A program made the position numbers and the translations under genes. From positions 4,696,832-4,760,831 of the forward strand of contig JALMQS010000075.1 in the NCBI GenBank assembly GCA_024734495.1: a stretch of 64,000 nucleotides of DNA. Reading direction: 5' to 3'. Origin of the DNA: Forficula auricularia (taxonomy: Eukaryota; Arthropoda; Insecta; Dermaptera; Forficulidae). This document shows positions 55,510-64,000 of the stretch, one piece after another. The notes under the pieces were generated by a model, which saw nothing but the letters and a program-made list of their open reading frames with translations, was not told the origin of the DNA and ran no database searches. Numbering within the stretch: the stretch's first letter is position 1; every line of letters begins with the position of its first letter.

Positions 55510-56720
55510 TATCAAAATGTTTCTTTATTAGCGTTTTTGACTATTTTGAATATCTAAGAGCAGGATTTATCTCAATTTCCAAATAAATTTCACCATTAGT
55601 GCCTAACACTTTGAGGTACACAAATCTATATAACCTTTCTGTCAATAGTTTACGAGTTAAAGAATATTCCAAAATTGTAGTGCGGATGGACTTGAATCAA
55701 TTACAAATAAGGTGTCTGATGGCGAGCATACTCTGAATATAACAGACCAAAAGAATTATAAATGAGAACGAATTTGATTTGATTTTATCGATTTAATCTA
55801 TCTTGAGTTCATAGTAACTTTTTAATATAAGAAAATAACATTTTGATTAAAAATTTTGTAGTTTAACAGAAATTGAATGAAAATATTCAGATTTCTCTCT
55901 CCCAGGAGCGAATCAACTAGAAAAGACAGAAAGTTATATTTTTTTTCTCATTAGATATTTATTCAAATTTATTGAAATTGCATATATCTGTGTATATCAA
56001 ATCATTTTTATTAGTAAATTAGCATTTTAAATGGTAGTTTATTTGAAGTACAATTTGAAAAGACGCTAATAACTCCATTGAATTTTTTTTTAAATTTGAA
56101 ATTAATAGATATTATAAAACAATTAATTATTAATAATTTAATTTAATTTTGAACGAAATCGATTGTACTTTTTGAGAAAATTGTCAGAAACCCCAAAAAC
56201 CGTCTATGAAAGGCCATTTTAGAAACATTTTAATATTTACCTCCATGTCACAAGTCAATGTTTCGTTTCATATAACTTTTTTAACTTTTTTCAAAGGCAT
56301 CTCGCGCTTTCAAAAAACAGTTTTTTTTGACGGTTAGATGGTTTTTACCATTTTTTCAAAAAGTGCTATATCGATTTCGTTCAAAATTAATTTAAATGAT
56401 TGATAATTGATTGTTTTATAATATCTATTAATTTCATATTTTTTAAATTTTTTCAACCGAGTTAATAGCGTTTTTTCAATTTGGACTTCAAATAAGCTAC
56501 CCTTTAAAATGCAAATTTCCTAATAATAATTATTTGATATAAAAGATAAATTGAAAATAACAGAGAGATTAAAATAAATATCTAATAAGAAAAAATAAAA
56601 CTTTTGGCTATTTCTAGTTGATTCGCTCCCGGAGAGAAGAAATTAAATTTTTTCATACAATTTCTTTTAAACTAGAAAATTCTTAACTATGAACCTTCAG
56701 ATAGATAGAATCGATAAAAT
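55510..56720. mobile_element. Large foldback element, copy 2
   Basis: Same order as copy 1 over its length, with centre CATGTCACAAGTCAATG at about 56245 and the right end CTAGTTGATTCGCTCCCGG...CTTCAGATAGA. Arm-to-arm identity is lower than copy 1 because of scattered indels. No ORF is kept between copies. Confidence 0.85.
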
Positions 56721-56814
56721 GAGATCGTTTTCTTTCTTATTTATAATTCTTTTGGTTTTTTTATAAATAGGTTGGGTCGCAAGCCACCCGGCATCAGTGA
56801 GTAATATGCTACAG

Positions 56815-57200
56815 TTTTCTAGCTTTTTATCATTTTCTTAAAAACTATTCAATCAATTTCGTTCAAAATTCAATATTAATAATAATAACCGATTCTTTTA
56901 TATTTATTAATTTTATATTTTTAAAAATTATTTCAAAATAGTAATTAGCGATTTTTCAAATTAGACTTCAAATAAACTACCCTTTAAAATGCTAATAATC
57001 TAAAATGAGATCGTTTTCGATATAAAAGATAAAAGAAAATATTTCATAGATAAGAATTTCAATAGAATTAATTGAATATGTGATGAAGAAAAAATTAAAC
57101 CCTTTTGCCATTTCAAGTCGACTCGTTGCCCCTGTGAGGCAACTGAATGTTTTCATAACATTTCATTTATACTATAAAATTCTAACCGTAGAAAATTTAA
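56815..57200. repeat. Large foldback family, half copy
   Basis: CTAGCTTTTTATCATTTTCTT, TTTCGTTCAAAATT, GACTTCAAATAAACTACCCT and TTAAAATGCTAAT match only the right arm of the family, followed by CGACTCGTTGCCCC in place of GATTCGCTCCC. Confidence 0.65.
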
Positions 57201-57384
57201 ATTAATTTTCAATTCTCTACATGGTTGAGTCATTTCTATTATGAATCCAGCAGATCAATACTTTTAAAAACCATTGTACAATTTATTTCTATTATAGTGA
57301 TCAAGAGAAAGAAGAATGGTGTCCGTTCTCTAGTTGGAAAACAAACAACCGAGGGTGTCAAAGCCGTTTCTCTTTAGTAAGCCA

Positions 57385-57620
57385 CCATAAATATGTCCGA
57401 ATTGGAAGTCGCTCGCCTTGACAAGTGGTCAAGAGGTCATTTGCCTCGCTCACCTCGCTGGAGGTTCAGGTTTCGTCTCCAGGCGCTGACACCCGACCAT
57501 ATTCGGGTGTCTGGTTAGGATCAGACACAGGGCGCCGCAGGGCTGCTGGATCCAGACCCCCCCCCCCCCGAAAACTGACCCTTCAATCTCGACCTTTCAC
57601 CAGGCAGGCGTGACACTAGA
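57385..57620 (+). repeat. tRNA-related SINE
   Basis: TGGTCAAGAGGTCATTTGCC fits a Pol III A box with tRNA-like flank, and GGAGGTTCAGGTTTCGTCTC lies about 35 bases on, as a decayed B box. These are followed by a body with GGCGCTGACACCCG and a GGGTGTCTGGTTAGGATC stretch, then a C-run. The GGCGC(T/C)GACACCCG block is shared with 12530-12550. No long A-tail was seen. The 62-codon frame here is incidental. Confidence 0.6.
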
Positions 57621-57639
57621 AAGTTGCTCCTAAATTGTT

Positions 57640-58230
57640 TCACACAAATTAATTAAGACATGCAGCAGAGCCATCTGCCTTTTATTATTTCTCTTCCAAC
57701 AATTTTTCTAATTATTAAAGGAAAATTTAGATAAAAATCTAAAAAAAGAAAACCCTAAGTTTAAGAGATTTAAAACATTAAATAATAAAGTAAAGGTTAC
57801 TCTTAATTAAAAAAACTTTTAATTAAAGATGTATGATATTTTTAAGGGCCAACCAGGATTAATTTCATAAACTCGATTAAATCTCTGAGATTTTCTGATA
57901 CAGTCGACTTTCGATAATGCTAAATCCAAGAGACTACAAGAAAAATTCGAATTATCAAAAAGTTTGAATTATCCAGAGGAAAGAAAAAATTAAAATTATT
58001 AATAGTTTTTATTATATTTTTGAAAATAGGTATGAGTTTACATAGATTTTATATTTAGCCTCAAGTAAAAAAGTAAAAATAATGAAAACGACAAAAAATA
58101 AACAAAAAATTACATATGTATTAACATTGCAATAAGTAATAACATACCTAATTAAAAAATTCAAATTCAGTTTTAACCTGTAAACTCCTGATGATGGACT
58201 AATAATTGTAAATATATTGAGTTTGATAAA
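57640..58230. other. No gene seen; AT-rich
   Basis: Nothing recognised. GAATTATCGAA-like words at 57910-57975 recur in inverted orientation at 58930-59095 (TCGAATTAT...), suggesting these are the ends of a longer element of about 1.2 kb that includes the palindrome at 58232. Confidence 0.35.
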
Positions 58231-59100
58231 GAAAAGAGTAAATAAATATTATATTTAATATTGATTTACTATGAGTTAAGGATTCTTGGTCACTTTTAAT
58301 GTGAAACAAGTGACCAAGAATCCGTAACTCATAGTAAATCAATATCAAATATAATATTTATTTACTCTTATCTTTATTAAAGATGTTTCACCTTGCACCA
58401 ACACCACAATCTCTACTAATTATATTGAGTTTGTATAAACCTCTTTGAGTTTTATTTCATTCACTGTGAAACTACAAACCCTTTACTTTATTAATTAATT
58501 CAAACGTGTGCGGCCGGGGAACTCCCGTCAGGAACGAAGTTCCTTACCTTATTTTAAAAATATTAGAGTTTATAAAATATTGGCAAAAATTTTATCATCC
58601 TTAAAAAATCACACTCTGTGAATAGTGGCTACTATTAATACATAATAATTCTATAACTTCATTATTTTTTTGAATACATTAAATATTCTAAGTCCAACTG
58701 TGTATAAAATTACTATCTTTAGTTTCTAAAGTTGAGAATTATTTAAATATCGCTATATGAAATTAATATTATATAAAAATTTTACATTATTTAATCAAAA
58801 TAAATCAATAACCACTTTATGATTAAAAAATGACATTTTTTGAGGTTTTTGTATTCAAGTTTTTGGATTTAAATATTTGTTTTTCCGGCCAAACTGCTAA
58901 GGTCCGTAAAGGAACTTCGTACCAAAAATTAAGAATAGTTTTTTGCTAAGAAAAATTCGAATTATAAAGAGGGGATGTGGCCTAGTTCGAATTATAGAAT
59001 CTTCTCTCCTCTTCGAGTTATCGAACGTATCAAAATACACAGCAATTTTTCGATATACCGAAGTTAACAGCTGAAGAGTTCGCATTATCGAGAGGCGACT
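57905..59100. mobile_element. Possible TIR element surrounding the palindrome
   Basis: TACAGTCGACTTTCGATAAT at 57899 mirrors ATTATCGAGAGGCGACTGTA at 59084-59103, a 20-base imperfect TIR, and GAATTATC words near each end support it. At about 1.2 kb with no ORF, it would be a nonautonomous DNA transposon; TA is adjacent on both sides. Confidence 0.65.
58232..58440. repeat. Near-perfect palindrome, about 70-base arms
   Basis: TAAATAAATATTATATTTAA, TTGATTTACTATGAGTTA and GATTCTTGGTCACTT at the left are mirrored at the right around CTTTTAATGTGAAACAAG. The trailing TTTCACCTTGCACCAACACC links it to 303-424 and 22593. Confidence 0.85.
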
Positions 59101-59436
59101 GTATTGCGTTTCACCGATGGGATTTAGTAAATTAAATCGAGTTTAGTTTGTCGTCATCGAAATTAATTACGAACTGGCCAAATGTTGACGGCTTAACATC
59201 AGATTTAAACAAGATTTCCACTTATCTGACAATCCCACTATACGACATCCAATTAGGATGAAATTTTTTATATTCATACTATGAGATTTCATTTATAGGA
59301 GGAAATTCAATTTTTCTTTTTTAAAAGCTGGTAATAGTGATCGTAGTCAAGATTAATAAAGATATTGGCCAATATCTAAGAGGCGAATAGGTGCAGATTT
59401 TAATACAAACTTGTTTGCCAAATTTTAGCTTTATAG

Positions 59437-59612
59437 CTACAACCGAGGGATGAACCACGACTTAAAATTGTGTACACCTACTTCCACTTCCACTTCAAAG
59501 TAGAAGACAATAGATGATAATAGATTATCTAATGAATTCCAAAGTAATTTCAAATAATTCCAAAGACGGTGCACATCTGATTCCAATCGCGGTTCACCCC
59601 ATCGGCTACAAC
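59437..59612. repeat. Inverted repeat related to 27812
   Basis: CTACAACCGAGGGATGAACC at the left and the mirror GGTTCACCCCATCGGCTACA at the right enclose TCTAATGAATTCCAAAGTAA, which also occurs at 27812. Confidence 0.6.
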
Positions 59613-59739
59613 CGTTCATGAAATTGCTTGAAATGAAATCATGCGTGAGACTCGCACGCGGTAGAAGTGAAACCTAAAGTAGAGGCGATTACCCGTCTTT
59701 TTTGAAAATTTGTCTTGACCCACTATATAATATTTTTAT

Positions 59740-60310
59740 TAGGGTGACCCATTTTTAACTACTTTTTTTTGACTCTCTTACGAAAATTAGTTAATATCTC
59801 CAGTTATAATAACTCTCTCCAAATTTCACCTCGATAAAATTTTTTTAGGGGTCACAAATTTAGAATCTAAAAAATGAACATTTTTTTTATTTCCGAAAAT
59901 TTTTTATTCCCTACGCCAAAATTGTTTCTCCATCTAAAAAATAAATAAATAAATAAATAATATACCTTCTGAAGATTTCAGCTCAAAATATAATTTTTTT
60001 AAATGTCTCTCAAAATTTTTTAAAATTGTTTTAGTGGTTTATGTTTCAAACAAACCAACGACCTTTAAATATTAAAATTAAATCTTCATTTTTTTACTGT
60101 CAATTTACAAAATAATGAAAAAAAATAGAGAACAAGACTAAAAAAAAAAGTTTGTATTAAAATGTGTTTATTGTCAAAATGCAATCTTTGGCTTTTGATT
60201 TTCTTTTTCTTGATTAATAGTAAAAAAAATCAATAGTCAATTATTGAACTGATTGTTCTTTCTGCGAACCACCAAAATGACTCTCGCAACCAATAGTTTG
60301 GGAACCGCTG
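59740..60310. mobile_element. hAT-like element, right end clear
   Basis: The right terminus, read inward, is CAGCGGTTCCCAAACTATTG, followed by a GCGAGAGTC block. The left end is not resolved. (AAAT)n at 59938-59960. No transposase frame is present. Confidence 0.5.
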
Positions 60311-60319
60311 GCCTAGACA

Positions 60320-60800
60320 GAGGCTTTCAAAATCACCATAAATGGATATTCCTAGAAAAAGTTAATTTAAATAATTTATAATATATCAAAACTTGTGTTG
60401 ACTTGTATCATCATCTTCTTACTCGTAATAACATGTAAGGATTGTTCAATGCCTCAATCCGCGGCCTTTTTACAAAAAATTCTCAAATTCTCTTTGATGA
60501 ATTAAACAATTTATCTCAATGCAAGTTCGTTAAAGTTGTTTCGCGACAATACTAGCAAAAAGTTAATGCTAGAGTATATAGAACAGACAATAAGGATTCA
60601 TAATTCATAAGTCCAAAATATTTTGCTCCTTATGTATCACTACTAGCCAATCGCGTGCTCGTTTGACAAATCTGGCAACACTATCCGAGCTTGTATATAT
60701 TGTATCATAGGAATGTCAGATAAAGTTAATTATAAAGGGAGATTTATAAAACAATAAGTTGTTAATAAGTGATTGAAAGCTGTTGCGAAAATGGCTGAAG
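60320..60800. other. No gene seen
   Basis: AT-rich, nothing recognised. Confidence 0.4.
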
Positions 60801-60804
60801 TCAA

Positions 60805-60893
60805 AAAAAGGATGGATGTATGTTATCGTTTTTTTGGTCCACGATTTTTTCCACACCGTTGCACCGAATGAAATGAAATTGAAAACCTACTAT
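60805..60893 (-). repeat. Family A internal fragment
   Basis: GATGTATGTTATCGTTTTTT, GGTCCACGATTTTTTCCACA and GAAATTGAAAACCTACTATT match the middle of family A in reverse. It abuts the palindrome that follows. Confidence 0.6.
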
Positions 60894-60896
60894 TAT

Positions 60897-61142
60897 CTAA
60901 TACTAGAGAAATAACCTTAATGCATTCCATTTTTGATGTTTTGACTATTAATGGCAACATCTACTGAAAACGTGGAAAAATCGACTTAAAATCAAAAAGA
61001 CTAAATTATTTTAAGACAAACAACTCAAGCTTGAGCTGTTTACCAAAAAATAATTTAGTCTTTTTGATTTTAAGTCGATTCTTCCACGTTTTCAGTAGAG
61101 GTTACCATTAATAGTCAAAACATCAAAAATGGAATGCAATTT
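60897..61142. repeat. Palindrome of the 119-bp family (end-to-end units)
   Basis: Two diverged 119-type units face each other around AACTCAAGCTTGAGCTGTTT at about 61030. It starts CTAATACTAGAG and ends GGAATGCAAT. The same centre terminates the array at 31107-31126 and starts the array at 61378. Confidence 0.8.
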
Positions 61143-61374
61143 ATCTATTTATTTATTTATTAACCGGCAGTCACACCCTTTTTCACAAATCACAAGTACA
61201 TGTATATAAACAGTAAAGTATGAGAAAAAAATAATATAAAAATAAAGTATAAATGACAAAGACAATAGGAAAAGATAGATCAGAACATAAACATATTATA
61301 ATTATAAAACAAAGTCCAATGATAAAGGTATAAAAAAATATATAGATTATTAGTTAAATATAAAAAAAAACATC
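61143..61374. other. Insertion within the 119-bp array
   Basis: About 230 bases with no similarity to the units, beginning TTATTTATTAACCGGCAGTC. This is a typical 3' end seen in some arthropod retrotransposon insertions, but I cannot assign it. Confidence 0.3.
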
Positions 61375-62060
61375 AACTCAAGCTTGAGTTGTTTACCAAA
61401 AAAGAATTTAGTCTTTTTGATTTTAAGTCGATTCTTCCACGTTTTCAGTAGAGGTTGCCATTAATAGTCAAAACATCAAAAATGGAGTGCAATAAGGTTA
61501 TTCCTCTAGTATTAGATAAGAATCGATCGTTATTTTTGATTTTAAGCCGATTCCTCCATGTCTTCAGCAATGGTTACCAATAATAATCGAAACGTCAAAA
61601 ACCTAATGTAGAATTGTCATTCCTCAAGTATTAGATGAGAATCAATCGCTATTTTTGATTTTAAGTCGATTCCTCCATCTCTTCAGCATTGGTTACCAAT
61701 AATAACCGAAACGTCAAAAATCCAATATAGAATGGTTATTCCTCAAGTACTAGATGAGAATCAATCGCTATTTTTGGTTTAAAGTCGATTTCTCAATGTC
61801 TTCAGCAATGGTTACCAATAAAAACCGAAACGTCAAAAATCCAATATAGAATGGTTATTCCTCAACTATTAGATGAGAATCAATCGCTATTTTTGGTTTA
61901 AAGTCGATTTCTCAATGTCTTCAGCACTGGTTACCAATAAAAACCGAAACGTCAAAAATCCAATATAGAATGATTATTCCTCAAGTATTAGATGAGAATC
62001 AATCGCTATTTTTGGTTTAAAGTCGATTCCTCTATGTCTCAGCAAAGGTAACGGATAAGA
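61375..62060 (+). repeat. 119-bp tandem array, long copy
   Basis: Units start (CCTCAAG or CCTCTAG) at 61503, 61622, 61741, 61860 and 61979, each exactly 119 bases apart, after a more diverged first unit at about 61384. Each unit includes GGTTACCAATAATAACC (a GGTTA/TAACC hairpin) followed by GAAACGTCAAAAATCC. Later units carry TTAAACC or AATAAAAACC changes. The array ends in a broken unit near 62055. Hammerhead-like in layout except for the missing CUGANGA. Tandem hammerhead satellites are known in several animals. Confidence 0.9.
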
Positions 62061-62204
62061 AAACAACGCAGTTGCTATGGTTACTTATAAAAATTCCTCC
62101 CAAATTTTTATCATTTCACAGAGAGAACCCTATATCCATTCTTACTTAAGCAAGTTTAAATGAGCTATATTAAAACGATCAAATGAATAAATTTTAAACA
62201 ATTT

Positions 62205-62755
62205 AAAAAAAATTAAAAAAGTACTATCTTATTCTAGAGTAAAGTACTTTAAAATATAATTTTACTATAAACTTTATTTAACCTTTTTTGTGGTCCCTAA
62301 ACTACTTAATTAGGATATTAAATTTCATCAAAATTGGTTAAGTCATTTTCAAGATATTTAGAAAAAACTAAAACAGTACTGAAATAAATTACTAATGTTT
62401 GTGTGCCGATATGTACCAAAAGCTAATCAGCGCTTCATTTTGTTAAAAGAATGATGTTTTCAATTTCATTTCATTCGGTGTGGAAAAAACCGTGGGCCAA
62501 AAAAACGATAGCATACATACATACATCCGCACGCACTAAATGAAAAAATCGCACTTTTTGGCCTCTCGACGAGACTCCATGTAATTTTTGGCAAAACCGT
62601 CACGTGGTAAAATTCAACCTAATTGAATACTACAATTTGTGACTTTAATTGATACCATGGGTTCCTTAGTCTTTACCTTAGGACCCTTTGAAGCCACGCT
62701 TGCCGCGAGACCTATTACAATACTTTCCCATGCTTCGCATTGGATAAAGTAAAAA
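62205..62755 (+). repeat. Family A copy, plus orientation
   Basis: TAGAGTAAAGTACTTTAAAA, TTTTTTGTGGTCCCTAAACT, GTGGGCCAAAAAAACGATAG, CACTTTTTGGCCTCTCGACG, GGACCCTTTGAAGCCACGCT, GCTTCGCATTGGATAAAGTA. Nearly full length, lacking the CAACGGATCG start. Confidence 0.75.
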
Positions 62756-62759
62756 TGTC

Positions 62760-63700
62760 TTTGAAACACCAAAAAACTTCTTCTAAATCAACACCCTTTC
62801 TTAATTTAGTTTTAGAATGATTTATCTTTAAGGTAGTTCTTTCACAAATGAAAAAATTCAAGAAGTCTTTGAAATTTGGAATATAAGTCATTAAAAGCAT
62901 AATAAATACACTGTTAAAATTTGAAGACGATTTACCACACCAAACATGAAATAATTGCAATTAAAAATGAAATTTTTTACATATGGTAGATTGGGAAAGA
63001 GTGGGGAAATGATCATTATTTTATTTTTTTTCATTGATTAACTTTCACTATCATGATGAAAAACTAATATTTGTTAGAATAATATATTCGGAGTAACTTA
63101 AAAAAAAATTGAAATTATTTACCTCTCAGTTTTAATAAAAAAACAAAAAAAAACATATTTGGGAGATTATTTTTAGTGGAGGTGATATAAGATCAATGGC
63201 TTGGAAACGATCCGATAAGTATGTGTGTATCCATATAGAGATTTCGTAGTGTGAGTAGCACAGTCACGTTTAAAAAACATAACCTACAATTTTAGTTCCG
63301 TTCAAATTTATAGAGTGGTTACGAGGCTAAAACTTTTTGTGTGGATTGTCGCGAAAGAACCTCCTTAAATCACACACAGTACCCTAACTAAGTATACCTG
63401 CGTAACATTCTAGTTTTAATCTTTGTGATTACTAAAAAGATGGAATAAAGAATAATGAAAAATATGTTAATTTTTTTATTTTTATGATTAAAAAAAAAAT
63501 TATATAATCCCTCCTAAAATACATGATTTATTGGAAATAGTTCCTTTGTACGTTCTATAGGGACCTCCTGTGTTATGTTTTCGAGAGACATTCAAAGACC
63601 AAGTTGTCCGGCTTTCGGTAATCCTATTATTTTCAATTTGATCCCTTTGTGTTAATCAATAAATCAATTTTATTCACCATCTGTCTCTTTTTCTCTGTCT
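62760..63700. other. No gene seen before the last exon
   Basis: AT-rich intronic sequence. It ends in a strong pyrimidine tract (CTGTCTCTTTTTCTCTGTCT) just before the acceptor at 63706. Confidence 0.5.
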
Positions 63701-63706
63701 GCTTAG

Positions 63707-64000
63707 CTTAATCAAGAGGCAACCAGCACCGAACACCAACAAGAGCTAAACGGATTTATTGAGAGCAGTCCAATCTACGTGACATCGCTTTGTGCAGAAG
63801 TTGGCCCGTCCTCTACCCGGCCTGTGCAGCAACCAGTGCAGCAGGAACAGCAGCCAGCACAGAAACCTCCGCCTGCACCAGCGTCCTCGCCGCCCCCGTC
63901 AACCTCATTACCGACGAATAGTGTCAGTGTACCCGCCCCTACAACGGGAGGCCCGTGTAATGGCGTACCCGCGACTAGTGAAGTGGTTGAGTTAAAACAG
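63707..64000 (+). CDS. Coding exon, 98 codons to the window edge, Pro/Gln/Ser-rich
   Basis: The acceptor GTCTGCTTAG ends at 63706 after a long pyrimidine tract. In phase 0 the exon reads LNQEATSTEHQQELNGFIES, then SPIYVTSLCAEVGPSSTRPV, a Gln/Pro-rich part (QQPVQQEQQPAQKPPPAPAS), PPPSTSLPTNSVSVPAPTTG and GPCNGVPATSEVVELKQ, without a stop to base 64000. GC content and codon use fit the exon at 28397. That exon ends in phase 0, so direct joining (TKLSHQ then LNQEAT) keeps one frame. The low-complexity Pro/Gln/Ser stretch is typical of linker or activation regions in transcriptional or scaffold proteins and is likely disordered. The family is not recognised. The exon may end exactly at or beyond the window edge (AAACAG). 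Confidence 0.8.

Noticed and set aside
61375..62060. CRISPR array
   Set aside because: Units are contiguous 119-bp direct repeats without unique spacers, in a eukaryotic context.
63792..63995. A 67-codon frame starting MQKLARPLPG
   Set aside because: Shifted frame within the Pro/Gln-rich exon; the phase 0 frame fits splice sites and codon use better.

Overview
This is a eukaryotic, AT-rich, gene-poor window, most likely from an arthropod. The evidence is spliced exons with ordinary GT/AG borders, Tc1/mariner and hAT transposons, non-LTR retrotransposon pieces, tRNA-derived SINE-like repeats and very many inverted-repeat (foldback) elements. I cannot name the species; an insect, perhaps hemipteran, is only a guess. 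No bacterial gene structure, tRNA gene, rRNA gene or CRISPR array was seen.

Host coding sequence is sparse. An acidic, Ser-rich ORF (4701-5135) begins four bases after a good splice acceptor. Two further plus-strand exons, 28397-28533 and 63707-64000 (open at the window edge), share a compatible phase 0 junction. They are best read as consecutive known coding pieces of one gene, split by an intron of about 35 kb unless exons in between were missed. The third exon is Pro/Gln/Ser-rich, as in many regulatory proteins. I do not recognise the family. Three GC-richer islands (about 17.88-18.10, 40.90-40.98 and 49.19-49.34 kb) could be alternative exons or conserved regulatory DNA.

Everything else is mostly repeat-derived. 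Region by region: a hAT end and a ribozyme-bearing foldback (2.5-3.7 kb); a non-LTR retrotransposon 3' part (9.6-10.0 kb) and a second foldback (10.4-10.9 kb); SINE-like and foldback elements (12-20 kb); dispersed 'family A' copies (21.7, 48.2, 50.2 and 62.2 kb); a foldback next to the 28.4 kb exon, then a broken mariner (29.5-30.5 kb), a 119-bp tandem array fused to a hAT transposase remnant (30.7-31.8 kb), a ribozyme foldback (32.7-33.1 kb) and a triple nest of two hAT elements inside another repeat (33.6-34.8 kb); a DUF4817-like foldback (36.7-37.9 kb); a large foldback family at 52.5-57.2 kb; and the 119-bp array again at 60.9-62.05 kb.

The most striking theme is a recurrent hammerhead-like RNA motif. 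At more than ten places, in at least six unrelated repeat families, the sequence reads: short stem I, CUGANGA, exactly one extra base, a stem II hairpin, GAAA, a tiny self-complementary stem III, a UH cleavage step, and the other side of stem I. Several copies have an intact seven-base core (32977-33014, 39576-39616, 49681-49721, 49891-49931), and most lie in mirror-image arms of foldback elements. Hammerhead motifs are known in Penelope-like elements and retrozymes. What deserves attention here is the density, the mirrored arrangement, the shared one-base insertion and the 119-bp tandem derivative.
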